Notes: generated from the letters alone by a model not told the origin. A stretch of DNA of 64,000 nucleotides from Microcaldota archaeon (GCA_021834785.1 JAKBRJ010000003.1:11990-75989); one strand, 5' to 3'; positions 1 to 7,827 are shown, numbered from the stretch's first letter. Numbers and translations: made by a program.

Positions 1-130
1 TCCTTGTCAGTACTGGCGTCTTTTGTATCTCAACCCTTGAGAATCCGGCGCGGGAAAGTTCTTTGCTTAGGAATTTCGATATGTTTGCCTTGATTATAGA
101 ATCGTCAATGAACTTTTTTTCTATTGCCAT
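1..130 (-). CDS. rpsC: 30S ribosomal protein uS3 (N-terminal fragment)
   Basis: The first 43 codons of archaeal ribosomal protein S3 read leftward off the window edge. The start ATG is at 130-128 and the protein opens MAIEKKFIDDSIIKANISKF, the usual archaeal S3 opening before the KH domain. S3 lines the mRNA entry channel of the small subunit. It follows the L22 stop by two bases, as expected for the L22-S3 order of the S10-type operon. The KH domain and C-terminus lie outside the window, so only the identity of the N-terminus is supported. Confidence 0.9.
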   Translation of the reverse strand, partial: MAIEKKFIDDSIIKANISKFLSKELSRAGFSRVEIQKTPVLTR

Positions 131-132
131 CG

Positions 133-939
133 TCATACGCCTTGTTTGCTTCCAATGTTATGCTCATGCTTTTTTTCGCCCTCTGCTGCCTTAGCCGAGG
201 GTTTTTGGACGTCCTTTGCTATCTCTTTGCGTTCCTTTGCTTTTTCCTCCTTTACTGGCGTTTCGGAAGGGTTAGATTGTTCGGCCTTTGCGCTTTGCTT
301 GGGCGTGCTTTTATCCATTTCTGGATGTATGTGCCCTTTTGCAGGTTTTGCTTTTTCCGCCTTCTTAGGCTTAACCACATCCCGGCTTGCGCGTGATATT
401 GCTTTTGCCTTGAACGCCTGGGCTTTTATCGCTGCCTGCGCCTTATCGCTTAACTTTATCTCGGAAGGATTGGCCAAGCCTATCTCAACTTTGGAAAACT
501 CTATGTCGCTCCTCCTCAGGGTGCCATACCCATAGCTGTCACTGAAGAAAAGCACGCCTTTTGATGGCGTTCTCATCAGTATCTGGGTTTTGTTCGCCGA
601 AGCATGAACTACAACCATGTCTTCGACATCATTGCCCTTCATCTTTGCATTCGATATTGCATTGATTAATGTCTTCTTGACTATTGCTGCGCATTTCTTT
701 GGATACCTGCCCTTCTTTCCGCCTATTTCATGCCTAGAGCCCATGCCTTTGTTGAATCGCTTGAATTCTATCGGCATGTTTAGGTATATTATGGAATCCA
801 GCATGTCTACTGCCTTTTCCGCCTTCATGTACCTTATGGATGTGCACACTTCTGTCAGATCCTTGAAACTTGCGTTTATGTCTTTCTGCCCTGCGAAGAC
901 CACTTTTTCTTTGTTGCTTCCGTTGTAAGAGTAATTCAA
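133..939 (-). CDS. rplV: 50S ribosomal protein uL22 with long charged C-terminal tail
   Basis: Archaeal L22, which lines the peptide exit tunnel. Roughly residues 1-150 form the conserved domain, including the KGRYPKKCAA segment and the hairpin region near RTPSKG. The remaining ~115 residues are a low-complexity tail rich in Lys, Ala, Glu and Pro, making the protein far longer than the usual ~155 residues. The start is TTG at 939, preceded by an AGGTGA Shine-Dalgarno sequence at normal spacing. It lies between S19 and S3 in the S10-type operon. The tail is likely disordered; its function is unknown. Confidence 0.95.
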   Translation of the reverse strand: MNYSYNGSNKEKVVFAGQKDINASFKDLTEVCTSIRYMKAEKAVDMLDSIIYLNMPIEFKRFNKGMGSRHEIGGKKGRYPKKCAAIVKKTLINAISNAKMKGNDVEDMVVVHASANKTQILMRTPSKGVLFFSDSYGYGTLRRSDIEFSKVEIGLANPSEIKLSDKAQAAIKAQAFKAKAISRASRDVVKPKKAEKAKPAKGHIHPEMDKSTPKQSAKAEQSNPSETPVKEEKAKERKEIAKDVQKPSAKAAEGEKKHEHNIGSKQGV

Positions 940-948
940 TTAATTCAC

Positions 949-1335
949 CTATTTTTGCGAGAGGAACTTGCTTCCACGGGTTGCTTTTATTCCTGGAGCC
1001 GAATGCTGCACGCGTTTCGTCGTGTATACGAATTCGCCGAGCCTATGGCCCAACATCTGGGGTTCTATCTGGAGTTTCTGGTACTCCTTGCCGCTATATA
1101 CTTCGAATGTCATGCCTATCCAGCTCGGCAGTATGACGGCTTCGCGCGTCTGCGTCCTTACTGGCTTGTTCTTAGCCCTTCGCTCCTCTACCTTTTTTAT
1201 AAGCGTCCGGTACTGCAACGAATTGCGCTTAATCCAGCGCCTCTGCCTTGACTTTATCAGTGAAAGATACTCTTCGCTGCTCATCGACGGAATATCGCTT
1301 GGCATCTTGCCTTTGAATGCTATTCTTTCTACCAT
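949..1335 (-). CDS. rpsS: 30S ribosomal protein uS19
   Basis: Small-subunit head protein S19 of 128 residues. The conserved block PSWIGMTFEVYSGKEYQ and the C-terminal stretch LGHRLGEFVYTTKRVQHSAP are typical of archaeal/eukaryotic S19 (S15e-like). The ~60-residue N-terminal extension with RQRRWIKR is normal for the archaeal form. The gene sits between L2 and L22 in standard operon order, with a 9-base gap to L22, so co-transcription and coupled translation are likely. Confidence 0.95.
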   Translation of the reverse strand: MVERIAFKGKMPSDIPSMSSEEYLSLIKSRQRRWIKRNSLQYRTLIKKVEERRAKNKPVRTQTREAVILPSWIGMTFEVYSGKEYQKLQIEPQMLGHRLGEFVYTTKRVQHSAPGIKATRGSKFLSQK

Positions 1336-1347
1336 TTAATCATCTAC

Positions 1348-2058
1348 TCATTTCTTCTTCCTTCCTACGCGCCTTGCAGCTATATGTCCTACCTTTCTTC
1401 CTGGTGGAGCGTTCCTAGACGTCATGCTGCTCTTGCCTTTATGGTGCTGCTTGCCGCCGAATGGGTGGTCAACTGGGTTCATCTTTACGCCCCTGTTCCT
1501 CGGCCATAGCCTGTTTAAAGTATGATTCATATAATGTGCCTTGCCTGCGGTCACTATGGGTGCATCCTTCTTGCCTCCCCCTGCCACAACTCCGAGCTGC
1601 GCCCTGCAGTCAGAGCTCATTAGAACATTTGATTTTGACGGCATTTTAACGTTTACCTTTTCGCCTATTCTGCCAGATATGTAAGCTGCAGCGCCTGCAG
1701 ACCTTACCAATTTGCCCCCATCGCCCGGAATGGATTCTATATTATATATCGGTATACCTTCAGGTATTTCAGATAAGCGAACTACGCTGCCCAATGAGTA
1801 GCTTGATTGCTTGTTTATGGCTATTTTGTCGCCTATTTTTATGCCTTCCGGGGCTATCATGTGCCCTTTTGAAAAGTCCTCATATAATATTTCCATTAGG
1901 GGCGCAGTATGCCCGGTGTGATTGAATAATGATACCACTTCTGCAGTTGTGGTTTTTGAACCGTTGGGAAAATCTACGCTGATGTCGAATGTCCCAGGTA
2001 GCTTTGAATAGACGTTCGATCCCTTTCCTCTCCTTTGCTGCCTCAATTTCTTTCCCAT
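1348..2058 (-). CDS. rplB: 50S ribosomal protein uL2
   Basis: Core 23S-binding protein L2 next to the peptidyl transferase centre, 236 residues, normal for Archaea. Visible landmarks are NIESIPGDGGKLVRSAGAAA in the SH3-like domain and the catalytic-centre-proximal loop MNPVDHPFGGKQH, including the highly conserved histidine, followed by a basic C-terminus ending RRVGRKKK. It is flanked by L23 (3 bases upstream) and S19, the canonical order. GGTGTAA precedes the ATG. Confidence 0.97.
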   Translation of the reverse strand: MGKKLRQQRRGKGSNVYSKLPGTFDISVDFPNGSKTTTAEVVSLFNHTGHTAPLMEILYEDFSKGHMIAPEGIKIGDKIAINKQSSYSLGSVVRLSEIPEGIPIYNIESIPGDGGKLVRSAGAAAYISGRIGEKVNVKMPSKSNVLMSSDCRAQLGVVAGGGKKDAPIVTAGKAHYMNHTLNRLWPRNRGVKMNPVDHPFGGKQHHKGKSSMTSRNAPPGRKVGHIAARRVGRKKK

Positions 2059-2061
2059 TAA

Positions 2062-2313
2062 TTACACCAATTTCAATTTCATTGCTATGTCGCTGGCGTT
2101 GGCGCCTGGCGCGAGTTTTATGAATGCCTTCTTTACGTTGTTGGGCATGTTGACCGTGCGTATTTTTGCCACTTTTGTGTTGAACATGCGCTCGAATTCT
2201 TTCTTTATTTCAGGTTTTGTAGAACCCAGGCTAACGGAATACACTATCAGGTTTTCTTTTGAAACTAGGCTTATGGATTTTTCTGTAGCTATCGGATGTA
2301 TCAATGCTGACAT
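2062..2313 (-). CDS. rplW: 50S ribosomal protein uL23
   Basis: L23 of 83 residues, normal length for Archaea. It opens with HPIATEKSISLVSKENLIVY, the conserved N-terminus, and contains the KVAKIRTVNMP strand. L23 sits at the polypeptide exit and docks the signal recognition particle and other exit-site factors. Three-base gaps separate it from L4 upstream and L2 downstream, so it is inside the same polycistron. AGGTGTGA precedes the start. Confidence 0.95.
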   Translation of the reverse strand: MSALIHPIATEKSISLVSKENLIVYSVSLGSTKPEIKKEFERMFNTKVAKIRTVNMPNNVKKAFIKLAPGANASDIAMKLKLV

Positions 2314-2316
2314 GTT

Positions 2317-3126
2317 TCACACCTTTATTGTCTTTGCTGCTTTTTTCATTTCGGCCTTTGATATTATGGATGCTATGTTTTTAACTGCGTCCTCACTCCA
2401 TATGGCAACTTTTATCGAGTTGCCTCCGGGAGCAAGCTTGTTTGCGCTTATCTCCTTTATCGTGCATGCCTTTACTCCGCGTATGTTCCTTGCCGCTTCT
2501 ATAGCTCCTTTATCTTCGTTAAGTATCAGCAACACGGACTGCTTTGAAATGCGCTGCTTTGATGACCTCCTTATGCCTTTCCTGTTTTTGCCTGCCGCCG
2601 CCTTGCCTATCATGCCATCGAGGCTTAGGCTTTTAAGCACCTTGACCATCTCCTTTGTCTTCTTTATGGATTCTATTTCATTAAGCATTACCAAAGGCAT
2701 CTTCTCATTCTTGCTGTTAAATCTTGCGGTTGCAGCGATGGCGCTTTCCATTGCGTGGAGATACTCATTCTTTCCTATATATTCGTTAAGCCTTTTTTCT
2801 ATGACATGAGGGTGTGCGCGCTTTCCTTTCACTGATGACGGTATACGCTTGACCTTGCCCTGCACTCCACCGCCGAGCTTCTCCCTTGGCCTTATGGCCT
2901 TACCCATGTGCCTTCCAGTCCTGTACGACATCATTGCGCCGTAATATGCCGCAGTAGTCTGCATTCCTGCAAGCAGATAATGCCCTTGCGGCTGCAGGTT
3001 TTGTGAACTCTCAGCTATTACTGCTCGCCTTATGAGCCAGTCCTTTACCTCCTTCTCGAATATGTATGGGAGCTCTATCTGGTGATCGGACTTCCCTTCT
3101 AAAGATAAAACATCTGCTTGAGCCAT
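2317..3126 (-). CDS. rpl4: 50S ribosomal protein uL4 (L1e type)
   Basis: Archaeal L4 of 269 residues. The conserved extended loop is visible around residues 60-100 (QTTAAYYGAMMSYRTGRHMG, then KRIPSSVKGKRAHPH); in the family this loop reaches into the exit tunnel. The C-terminal half has the typical LEGNEKG-like element here as LILNEDKGAIEAARNIRGV. It lies between L3 and L23 with gaps of 3-4 bases. GTGATATC precedes the start. Confidence 0.95.
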   Translation of the reverse strand: MAQADVLSLEGKSDHQIELPYIFEKEVKDWLIRRAVIAESSQNLQPQGHYLLAGMQTTAAYYGAMMSYRTGRHMGKAIRPREKLGGGVQGKVKRIPSSVKGKRAHPHVIEKRLNEYIGKNEYLHAMESAIAATARFNSKNEKMPLVMLNEIESIKKTKEMVKVLKSLSLDGMIGKAAAGKNRKGIRRSSKQRISKQSVLLILNEDKGAIEAARNIRGVKACTIKEISANKLAPGGNSIKVAIWSEDAVKNIASIISKAEMKKAAKTIKV

Positions 3127-3130
3127 GATA

Positions 3131-4090
3131 TCACTGCTTCATATATAGGATTTTCGGCTCCTTTATGCCGCTTGCATTTGTATTGCGAATTGATTTCCTT
3201 ACTCTTACCAGCCTTTTAGCTGGGCCTACAACCGATCCTTCTATTATGACATAGTCGTTCTTTACCATGCCATATTTCCCGAAACCTTGTTTAGGGTTTA
3301 TTGATTGGGCATCTGCCTGTGCGCCTATCTTTATTAGCCTTTTATTATATTCCGTCCTGTAATTGAATCCCAACTGTCCTGCGTGCGGAACGGTATATAG
3401 GACCTTTCCAGGAGTAAATGCGCCAAGCGTGCCCACGTGCCTTATCTTCCCCGTAGCTTTATGCTGCAGCCTTGAAACGCCATGCCTTTTTATAACTCCT
3501 GCCCACCCCTTGCCTATGGATATTGAGCTTATATCTATGTATTCTCCTGGCTTGAACGCGTTTGCCGGCTTTAACTCTTTGCCGAGCATCTCGCTTGCAA
3601 ACTTGAATTTTTCTTCCAGAGTTTTTCCAGATATTGCGCTTTCGAACCTTTGCGGGTGCCTTTGGCCTGTGCTTGTGCCTTCTGGAAACGCAACCAGCAG
3701 GGCACTCACATCTGAGCATGACGGAATGTCCTTTTCGGCATCCTTTAGATATGCATTATCGTGAGCCAGCTTCTTTATGCCAAGTTTTTGGGCTATTTGC
3801 TTGTCGTATATCTCGGTATGCGTGACACTGTAGCCGGTTATCGGGCTTTTCTTATAAAGTCTGATCCCGTAAAACTCAGTTTTTGGGACCTCAAGCACAG
3901 TGCATGCCTTCATGACCTCGATGCCCTTCCTTTGGGATTCCGAATCGTCCAGCATCGATAATGTCGTCATTCCTGCTTTATAGGTAACAAGATTTGTAAT
4001 GCCCACCTGTGGCTGTTTGGACGCACTGCTGCGTATCCTGGGCAGGCGTTTATGAGCACGCCTTTTCTGCCAATATTGTGAACTAGCCAT
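3131..4090 (-). CDS. rpl3: 50S ribosomal protein uL3
   Basis: L3 of 319 residues, the first gene of the S10-type ribosomal operon. The N-terminus MASSQYWQKRRAHKRLPRIR is the basic archaeal extension, and the long loop with GVIKRHGVSRLQHKATGKIRH matches the segment that approaches the peptidyl transferase centre. A strong TATA region lies ~85 bases upstream with no gene between, so this is probably the operon promoter-proximal gene. Confidence 0.95.
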   Translation of the reverse strand: MASSQYWQKRRAHKRLPRIRSSASKQPQVGITNLVTYKAGMTTLSMLDDSESQRKGIEVMKACTVLEVPKTEFYGIRLYKKSPITGYSVTHTEIYDKQIAQKLGIKKLAHDNAYLKDAEKDIPSCSDVSALLVAFPEGTSTGQRHPQRFESAISGKTLEEKFKFASEMLGKELKPANAFKPGEYIDISSISIGKGWAGVIKRHGVSRLQHKATGKIRHVGTLGAFTPGKVLYTVPHAGQLGFNYRTEYNKRLIKIGAQADAQSINPKQGFGKYGMVKNDYVIIEGSVVGPAKRLVRVRKSIRNTNASGIKEPKILYMKQ

Positions 4091-4171
4091 TTATAACACT
4101 AAATTGTAATTAAACAATGCACACTTTCAGATAAATCAGTATTTACCTGCTTTAGGGTATTAATTGATATC

Positions 4172-4190
4172 GCCATATATTTATATATTT
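4172..4190 (-). promoter_or_regulatory. Promoter (TATA region) of the L3 ribosomal operon
   Basis: On the minus strand the AT-rich run AAATATATAAATATATGG lies between the end of the Pcc1-like gene and L3. Spacing places a start site about 60 bases upstream of the L3 ATG, giving a short leader. No other gene occupies 4091-4190. The assignment rests on the archaeal TATA consensus and position only. Confidence 0.55.
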
Positions 4191-4448
4191 TTACTTTTTT
4201 TGCGATTTGTGGAATAACGCGGTCGCGCCATCTATTGTCTGCACATCGCGCAGGACAGAATTGACTGACGCGCGCAACGCAGTTGCGTCAGCCGCACTTA
4301 TGCTTATTTTCATGCAGCCCTTTTCTTTTTTTATAGCTATGCTGCTGCGCTCATACGTTTTTATGCCGCCAATGGTTTTAATGTTGTCGCCGTATTCTAT
4401 TATCTTTATCTCTGCAAAGTATTTAAACTTTCTTGAAGATTCGCTCGT
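4191..4448 (-). CDS. KEOPS subunit Pcc1-like protein, no standard start codon
   Basis: An 85-codon frame begins directly after the eL15 stop codon TAG and ends TAA. Its C-terminal half contains ISAADATALRASVNSVLRDV, which resembles the Pcc1/LAGE3 signature in which a helix with the A-D-x-x-A-L-R-A-x-x-N-S pattern follows two beta strands. Pcc1 dimerises Kae1 in the KEOPS complex for tRNA t6A synthesis. There is no ATG, GTG or TTG before the mid-protein ATG, which would remove the first two strands. The first codon after TAG is ACG, 4 bases from an AGGGGGAT Shine-Dalgarno-like run inside the eL15 tail. Translation may start at ACG, arise by TAG readthrough as an eL15-Pcc1 fusion (the frames match), or the gene may be damaged. 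Confidence 0.65.
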   Translation of the reverse strand, partial: TSESSRKFKYFAEIKIIEYGDNIKTIGGIKTYERSSIAIKKEKGCMKISISAADATALRASVNSVLRDVQTIDGATALFHKSQKK

Positions 4449-4955
4449 CTAAATCCCCCTGTGCTTCCGCCCCGAGCTTGTGAGCCCGCGTTCTGCGCGA
4501 TGTTGATTTTTCAATATGCGCGAATATCCGACGTCAGCCTGCAATGATTTGCTGCTCTTGTCAAGCATTATTACTTCGTAGAACCTGTCAGTGCCTATCT
4601 CTCCTACAAAATATGAGTTCATTATCTCGCAGTTCGTGAACTTCTTTGCTGCGCGCTCTTCAGCTATAGACTGCAGGGATTTGCTTCTTGAAAAATATCT
4701 TCCGCTCTTTGATGGCTTTCTGCCTCCTCCGACGGTAGCCCTTTTCCTGTTGCCTTTCCTAACCCTAACTCTTGCAACCTTTATGCCTTCTTTTGCTTTA
4801 TAGCCAAGATTTCGCGCCCTTGAAAGGTTTGTGGGTTTTTCTATTCTGGATACTGGCGGTTCCTTTGACCATTCGGCCAGTTTGTTTTTATAAATGTCAG
4901 AACGGTCTTTGTATTCTTTTATAAATGTTTGCTTTATGTTTTTGTACATTCCCAT
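4449..4955 (-). CDS. rpl15e: 50S ribosomal protein eL15
   Basis: Ribosomal protein L15e of 168 residues, somewhat shorter than the usual ~190. Recognised from SRARNLGYKAKEGIKVARVR, the basic RKGNRKRATVGGGRKPSKSG segment and the C-terminal RGLTSSGRKHRGI. It binds 23S rRNA. GTGATAAAA precedes the ATG at normal distance. The stop is TAG and the reading frame continues open into the Pcc1-like frame immediately downstream, which is unusual and discussed there. Confidence 0.95.
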   Translation of the reverse strand: MGMYKNIKQTFIKEYKDRSDIYKNKLAEWSKEPPVSRIEKPTNLSRARNLGYKAKEGIKVARVRVRKGNRKRATVGGGRKPSKSGRYFSRSKSLQSIAEERAAKKFTNCEIMNSYFVGEIGTDRFYEVIMLDKSSKSLQADVGYSRILKNQHRAERGLTSSGRKHRGI

Positions 4956-5087
4956 TTTATCACTTGCACTGTGGTGAAAACCATAGCTAGGTTATACGCT
5001 TTGATAAGCAAAATATAAAAATATTGCCTGCCTGCGCGCGTCATTGCATGGCTGCACCAATTTACTATATATTATAGGATAGGAAGG

Positions 5088-5095
5088 TTTAAATA
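5088..5095 (+). promoter_or_regulatory. TATA box of tfe
   Basis: TTTAAATA preceded by a purine-rich BRE-like stretch (GGAAGG), about 50 bases before the tfe ATG in the 188-base gap between divergent eL15 and tfe. The rest of that gap is AT-rich and probably also holds the leftward eL15 promoter near 5010-5025. Confidence 0.5.
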
Positions 5096-5143
5096 ATAGA
5101 AAATACAAAATAGATTACGCTTCTAAATTCATGGTGTATCTAA

Positions 5144-5944
5144 ATGTCAAAACGAATCAACAACCCTGAACGCAAGTTTTCCGGAAAGCGTAATGTAAAT
5201 ATTAAACATGCAAAGGCAGCGCCTGCACATCGTTCGACTCATGCCGCTGCTCCCAAACGGGCGGTTGCACCCAAAGCACATGCACGTGCTTCAGGAATCA
5301 AGAAATCAATTTCTATTAAAAAACGCCCAGCACGCGCCATAAATAACAGGGCAGGCGTTGCAAAAAAGATTCAAGCAGGCAAGAGGCTTAAAGCCAAAGA
5401 AACCAAATCACAAATGAGGAAGATCGAGGAGGCCTTGGCCGAGAAGACCGCCATCGAAAGGACCAAAGGGATAATAGATTCAATAATGCAGAACGAGTCC
5501 ATAATATCGTATTTGAATAAGAATGTTAGCAAGCGCGCTTCTGAGGTGCTTGGTCTGCTTGAAACCCCAAAAACAGACGAACAGATAGCGGAAATGTTAG
5601 ATATGAAGATAAATGGCGTGAGAAGGATACTGAATATCATGCAGGGATATGGAATAACAAATTATAACATATCCAAAAACGTAGACGGATGGCTTTCGTT
5701 TTCGTGGTATATAAACAACAATAAAGTAGACCAGTTTTTTGATTATGTGAAGAGTGTATCAAGCACCGAAAGCACGATAAAAGACGATTGCAATGATTAT
5801 TTCATATGTGATAAATGTTACAAAGACAGTAAGATGATATTTACTTTTGATGCAGCATACGAAGCGAATTTTAAATGTTCGTGTAATAAACTTATGGTAA
5901 GGAAGAGCAAAGACGATATCACAGAGATTTTGAAATCTGTATAG
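5144..5944 (+). CDS. tfe: Transcription factor E (TFE alpha) with basic N-terminal extension
   Basis: Archaeal homologue of TFIIE-alpha, which stabilises open promoter complexes with RNA polymerase, TBP and TFB. The winged-helix domain spans about residues 110-200 (EVLGLLETPKTDEQIAEMLD then the recognition region GVRRILNIMQGYGI). A C-terminal zinc ribbon follows with Cys near 222, 225, 245 and 247 (CDKC...CSC; the second knuckle is CxC rather than CxxC). The first ~85 residues are a Lys/Ala/Arg/His-rich basic region not present in typical ~180-residue TFEs. ATG at 5144 follows a TATA box and a GGTG run. The extension is compositionally like a nucleic-acid-binding disordered tail. Confidence 0.88.
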   Translation: MSKRINNPERKFSGKRNVNIKHAKAAPAHRSTHAAAPKRAVAPKAHARASGIKKSISIKKRPARAINNRAGVAKKIQAGKRLKAKETKSQMRKIEEALAEKTAIERTKGIIDSIMQNESIISYLNKNVSKRASEVLGLLETPKTDEQIAEMLDMKINGVRRILNIMQGYGITNYNISKNVDGWLSFSWYINNNKVDQFFDYVKSVSSTESTIKDDCNDYFICDKCYKDSKMIFTFDAAYEANFKCSCNKLMVRKSKDDITEILKSV

Positions 5945-5979
5945 ATGCAGCAAATCAAATCAAGCGAAAAGGCAAACAG

Positions 5980-6054
5980 AGCGAGGTAGGGTAGTCTGGA
6001 GTGCCCGCCGGGCTCATAACCCGGAGATCGGTGGTTCAAATCCACTCCTCGCTA
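5980..6054 (+). tRNA. Initiator tRNA-Met (CAT)
   Basis: A complete 75-nt cloverleaf: acceptor AGCGAGG/CCTCGCT, D stem GGGT/GCCC, anticodon stem CCGGG/CCCGG with loop CTCATAA, T stem GGTGG/CCACT with loop TTCAAAT, discriminator A. The A1-U72 pair and three consecutive G-C pairs in the anticodon stem mark the archaeal/eukaryotic initiator rather than elongator tRNA-Met. No intron and no encoded CCA. It lies 35 bases after tfe in the same direction. Confidence 0.95.
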
Positions 6055-6149
6055 TAACCGGCCACCCCACAATTCCGCTATTCGCACATTTTATTATATT
6101 ATATATATGTTTAAAAAAACAGCAATCTATAATTACACACAGGCAAAAG

Positions 6150-6156
6150 TTTAAAA
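6150..6156 (+). promoter_or_regulatory. TATA box upstream of the GINS gene
   Basis: TTTAAAA with an upstream purine-rich BRE-like stretch (GGCAAAAG). Archaeal spacing puts the transcript start near 6176-6182, just before the AGGGGTGAT Shine-Dalgarno-like run. This limits how far upstream the GINS start codon can lie. Confidence 0.5.
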
Positions 6157-6191
6157 CACCGCAAATATTACCGGAACACAGGGGTGATGGC

Positions 6192-6695
6192 ATAACTGAA
6201 CGTATTTCTTATGACCTGCTATGGCAAGTATATCAAAAAGAAAAATACTCGAACGAACTCCAAACTATACCTAAGAGTTTTTATGACGAGATAAAAAAGG
6301 ATATAGAATCGCTCGAATCCAAAAACCCGAACGACGAGGAAGCATCAATTATAAAGAACAACATAATAAAAATAACAAACGAGCTTTATGAAAAGCGGAA
6401 GCAGAAAATCATAATATATGTGGCATACAATAAACCGCTTCCATCGCCCATACCAAAATCAGAGCAGGATTTTTACATTAAACTTATAAATGTTACAAAA
6501 GAAAACAAAGTAGATATATCTGGAAGGCCTGCGGAAAGCGGAGCCATTGCATTGCGGGCGATAATAGAAATACCTGAAGTATTTCTTCCTTCGGGAGGCA
6601 AGATAGGGCCCGTGCAAAAAGGCTCTGTTTTAGAGATAGAGAATGCTAACGATGCAAAATTTTTAATTGAGAACACACTATGTGAGCAAGCTTAA
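6192..6695 (+). CDS. GINS complex subunit (Gins51/Sld5-type), apparent ATA start
   Basis: 167 residues reading TERISYDLLWQVYQKEKYSN after the initiator. The N-terminal helical domain has the family pattern (E-x-x-S/N-x-E-L then IPKSFYDEIKKDIESLE), and the C-terminal B domain ends with RAIIEIPEVFLP, a GPVQKGSVLEIENANDAKFL strand-turn region and LIENTLCE. GINS links the MCM helicase with polymerase/primase in archaeal replisomes. No ATG, GTG or TTG occurs in frame before a GTG at 6420 that would delete the whole N-terminal domain. A GGGGTGAT run ends 3 bases before the ATA at 6192, which is therefore the best start. An assembly error at this codon cannot be excluded. eL44 follows. Confidence 0.75.
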   Translation: MTERISYDLLWQVYQKEKYSNELQTIPKSFYDEIKKDIESLESKNPNDEEASIIKNNIIKITNELYEKRKQKIIIYVAYNKPLPSPIPKSEQDFYIKLINVTKENKVDISGRPAESGAIALRAIIEIPEVFLPSGGKIGPVQKGSVLEIENANDAKFLIENTLCEQA

Positions 6696-6721
6696 ATCAT
6701 AAAACATCTAAATGTGATAAA

Positions 6722-7003
6722 ATGAAAGTACCTAGAGAAATAAAGACGTTCTGCCCAAAATGCGGCAAGAATACGAGCCACAAGGTCATATTATACTCAA
6801 AGAAGCCGGAAAGCGGGCTTAATGTAGGAAAACGCAGGCGCGCAAGAAAGCTTAAGGGATACATAGGCAAGGTAAAAGGGCAAGCCACAGTAGTAAAAGT
6901 ATCGAAAAGGCAAAAGGTATTACTTGAATGCAAGGACTGCAAATACAAGGTGGAAAGGGTCCTCGGGTCCAGAACAAAGAAAAAACTGGAATTCGGCATG
7001 TGA
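6722..7003 (+). CDS. rpl44e: 50S ribosomal protein eL42 (L44e)
   Basis: L44e of 93 residues, the usual length, with the four-cysteine zinc ribbon CPKC...CKDC (Cys at about 11, 14, 72 and 75) and basic stretch KRRRARKLKGYIGK. It binds 23S rRNA near the E site. ATGTGATAAA precedes the ATG. Neighbours are GINS and aIF2-alpha; the S27e gene often found between L44e and aIF2-alpha is absent here. Confidence 0.96.
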   Translation: MKVPREIKTFCPKCGKNTSHKVILYSKKPESGLNVGKRRRARKLKGYIGKVKGQATVVKVSKRQKVLLECKDCKYKVERVLGSRTKKKLEFGM

Positions 7004-7026
7004 CCTGAAATAAAAGTGATAACCGC

Positions 7027-7827
7027 ATGTCAAACAAAATATTTCCAAAACAGAATTCATTAGTAATAGCTGAGGTATCTAAGATAACTAGGTATGGTGC
7101 ATACTGCAAACTGCCAGAATATGGCGGCACAGAGGTCTTTCTGCCATTAAAGGAGGTATCATCTGGATGGATAAAGAACATAAGGGAATTTCTCCACCAG
7201 GGACAAAAAGTAGTATGCAAGGTAATATACGTAGATATGGACAAGGATACCATAGACATATCATTAAAAAAAGTCACAGCAAAGGAATCAAAGACAAAAA
7301 TAAGCGAATACAACCTGGAGAAAAGGCTTAACGGGCTTTTCATGCAGGCGCTTAAGATGAGCAAAGAAAGCCAGCAAAGCAAGGACATGATAATACAATA
7401 CGTTTTGAACGCATTCCAGAATTACACAAATCTTTTCTTCAATGCTGCAAATGACACTGAGGAATACAAAAAACTAGAGATACCTAAAAAACTGAAGGAT
7501 GCCATAGCATCATTGATAATAGTAAACAAAAAGAAGAAGCAGCACAATGTATCATACATAGCCACATTATACACATTCAATACAAAATCAGGAATAACAT
7601 CAATAAACGACCTTTTGAAAAAGGCAGAGAAGAAAGGCGTTAATATATCATATATAAGCTCGCCTAAATACCGGATGGCATCTAACGGCCAAGATTATAA
7701 CGAGGCAGAAAATAAGATCAAAGATGCGGTGTCCCTTATAGAAAGCACCAAAGGCATCGTTTTTAAGATCGAAAAGGAGAAGCTGAAAAAAGAGAAAGAA
7801 AATGTAATGGATGCAATATATGGATGA
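7027..7827 (+). CDS. eif2a: Translation initiation factor aIF2 subunit alpha
   Basis: 266 residues. The N-terminal S1/OB domain is clear (NSLVIAEVSKITRYGAYCKL, then VFLPLKEVSSGWIKNIREFL with the Ser-containing loop equivalent to the eukaryotic phosphorylation region), followed by a helical domain and an alpha-beta C-terminal domain that in the family contacts the gamma subunit. It delivers initiator tRNA as part of heterotrimeric aIF2. GTGAT precedes the ATG. The 3' end overlaps the start of the PAC2-family gene. Confidence 0.95.
   Translation: MSNKIFPKQNSLVIAEVSKITRYGAYCKLPEYGGTEVFLPLKEVSSGWIKNIREFLHQGQKVVCKVIYVDMDKDTIDISLKKVTAKESKTKISEYNLEKRLNGLFMQALKMSKESQQSKDMIIQYVLNAFQNYTNLFFNAANDTEEYKKLEIPKKLKDAIASLIIVNKKKKQHNVSYIATLYTFNTKSGITSINDLLKKAEKKGVNISYISSPKYRMASNGQDYNEAENKIKDAVSLIESTKGIVFKIEKEKLKKEKENVMDAIYG

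Noticed and set aside
2087..2809. 240-codon plus-strand frame opposite L23/L4
   Set aside because: Shadow of conserved ribosomal genes, no recognisable protein features.
4449..4451. TAG as pyrrolysine codon between eL15 and the Pcc1-like frame
   Set aside because: TAG is used as an ordinary stop elsewhere in the window (for example tfe, dtdA) and no Pyl genes are seen; simple readthrough or alternative start is more likely.
6420..6695. GTG at 6420 as the GINS start
   Set aside because: Would discard the N-terminal domain that shows clear family similarity and lies after a well-placed Shine-Dalgarno sequence.
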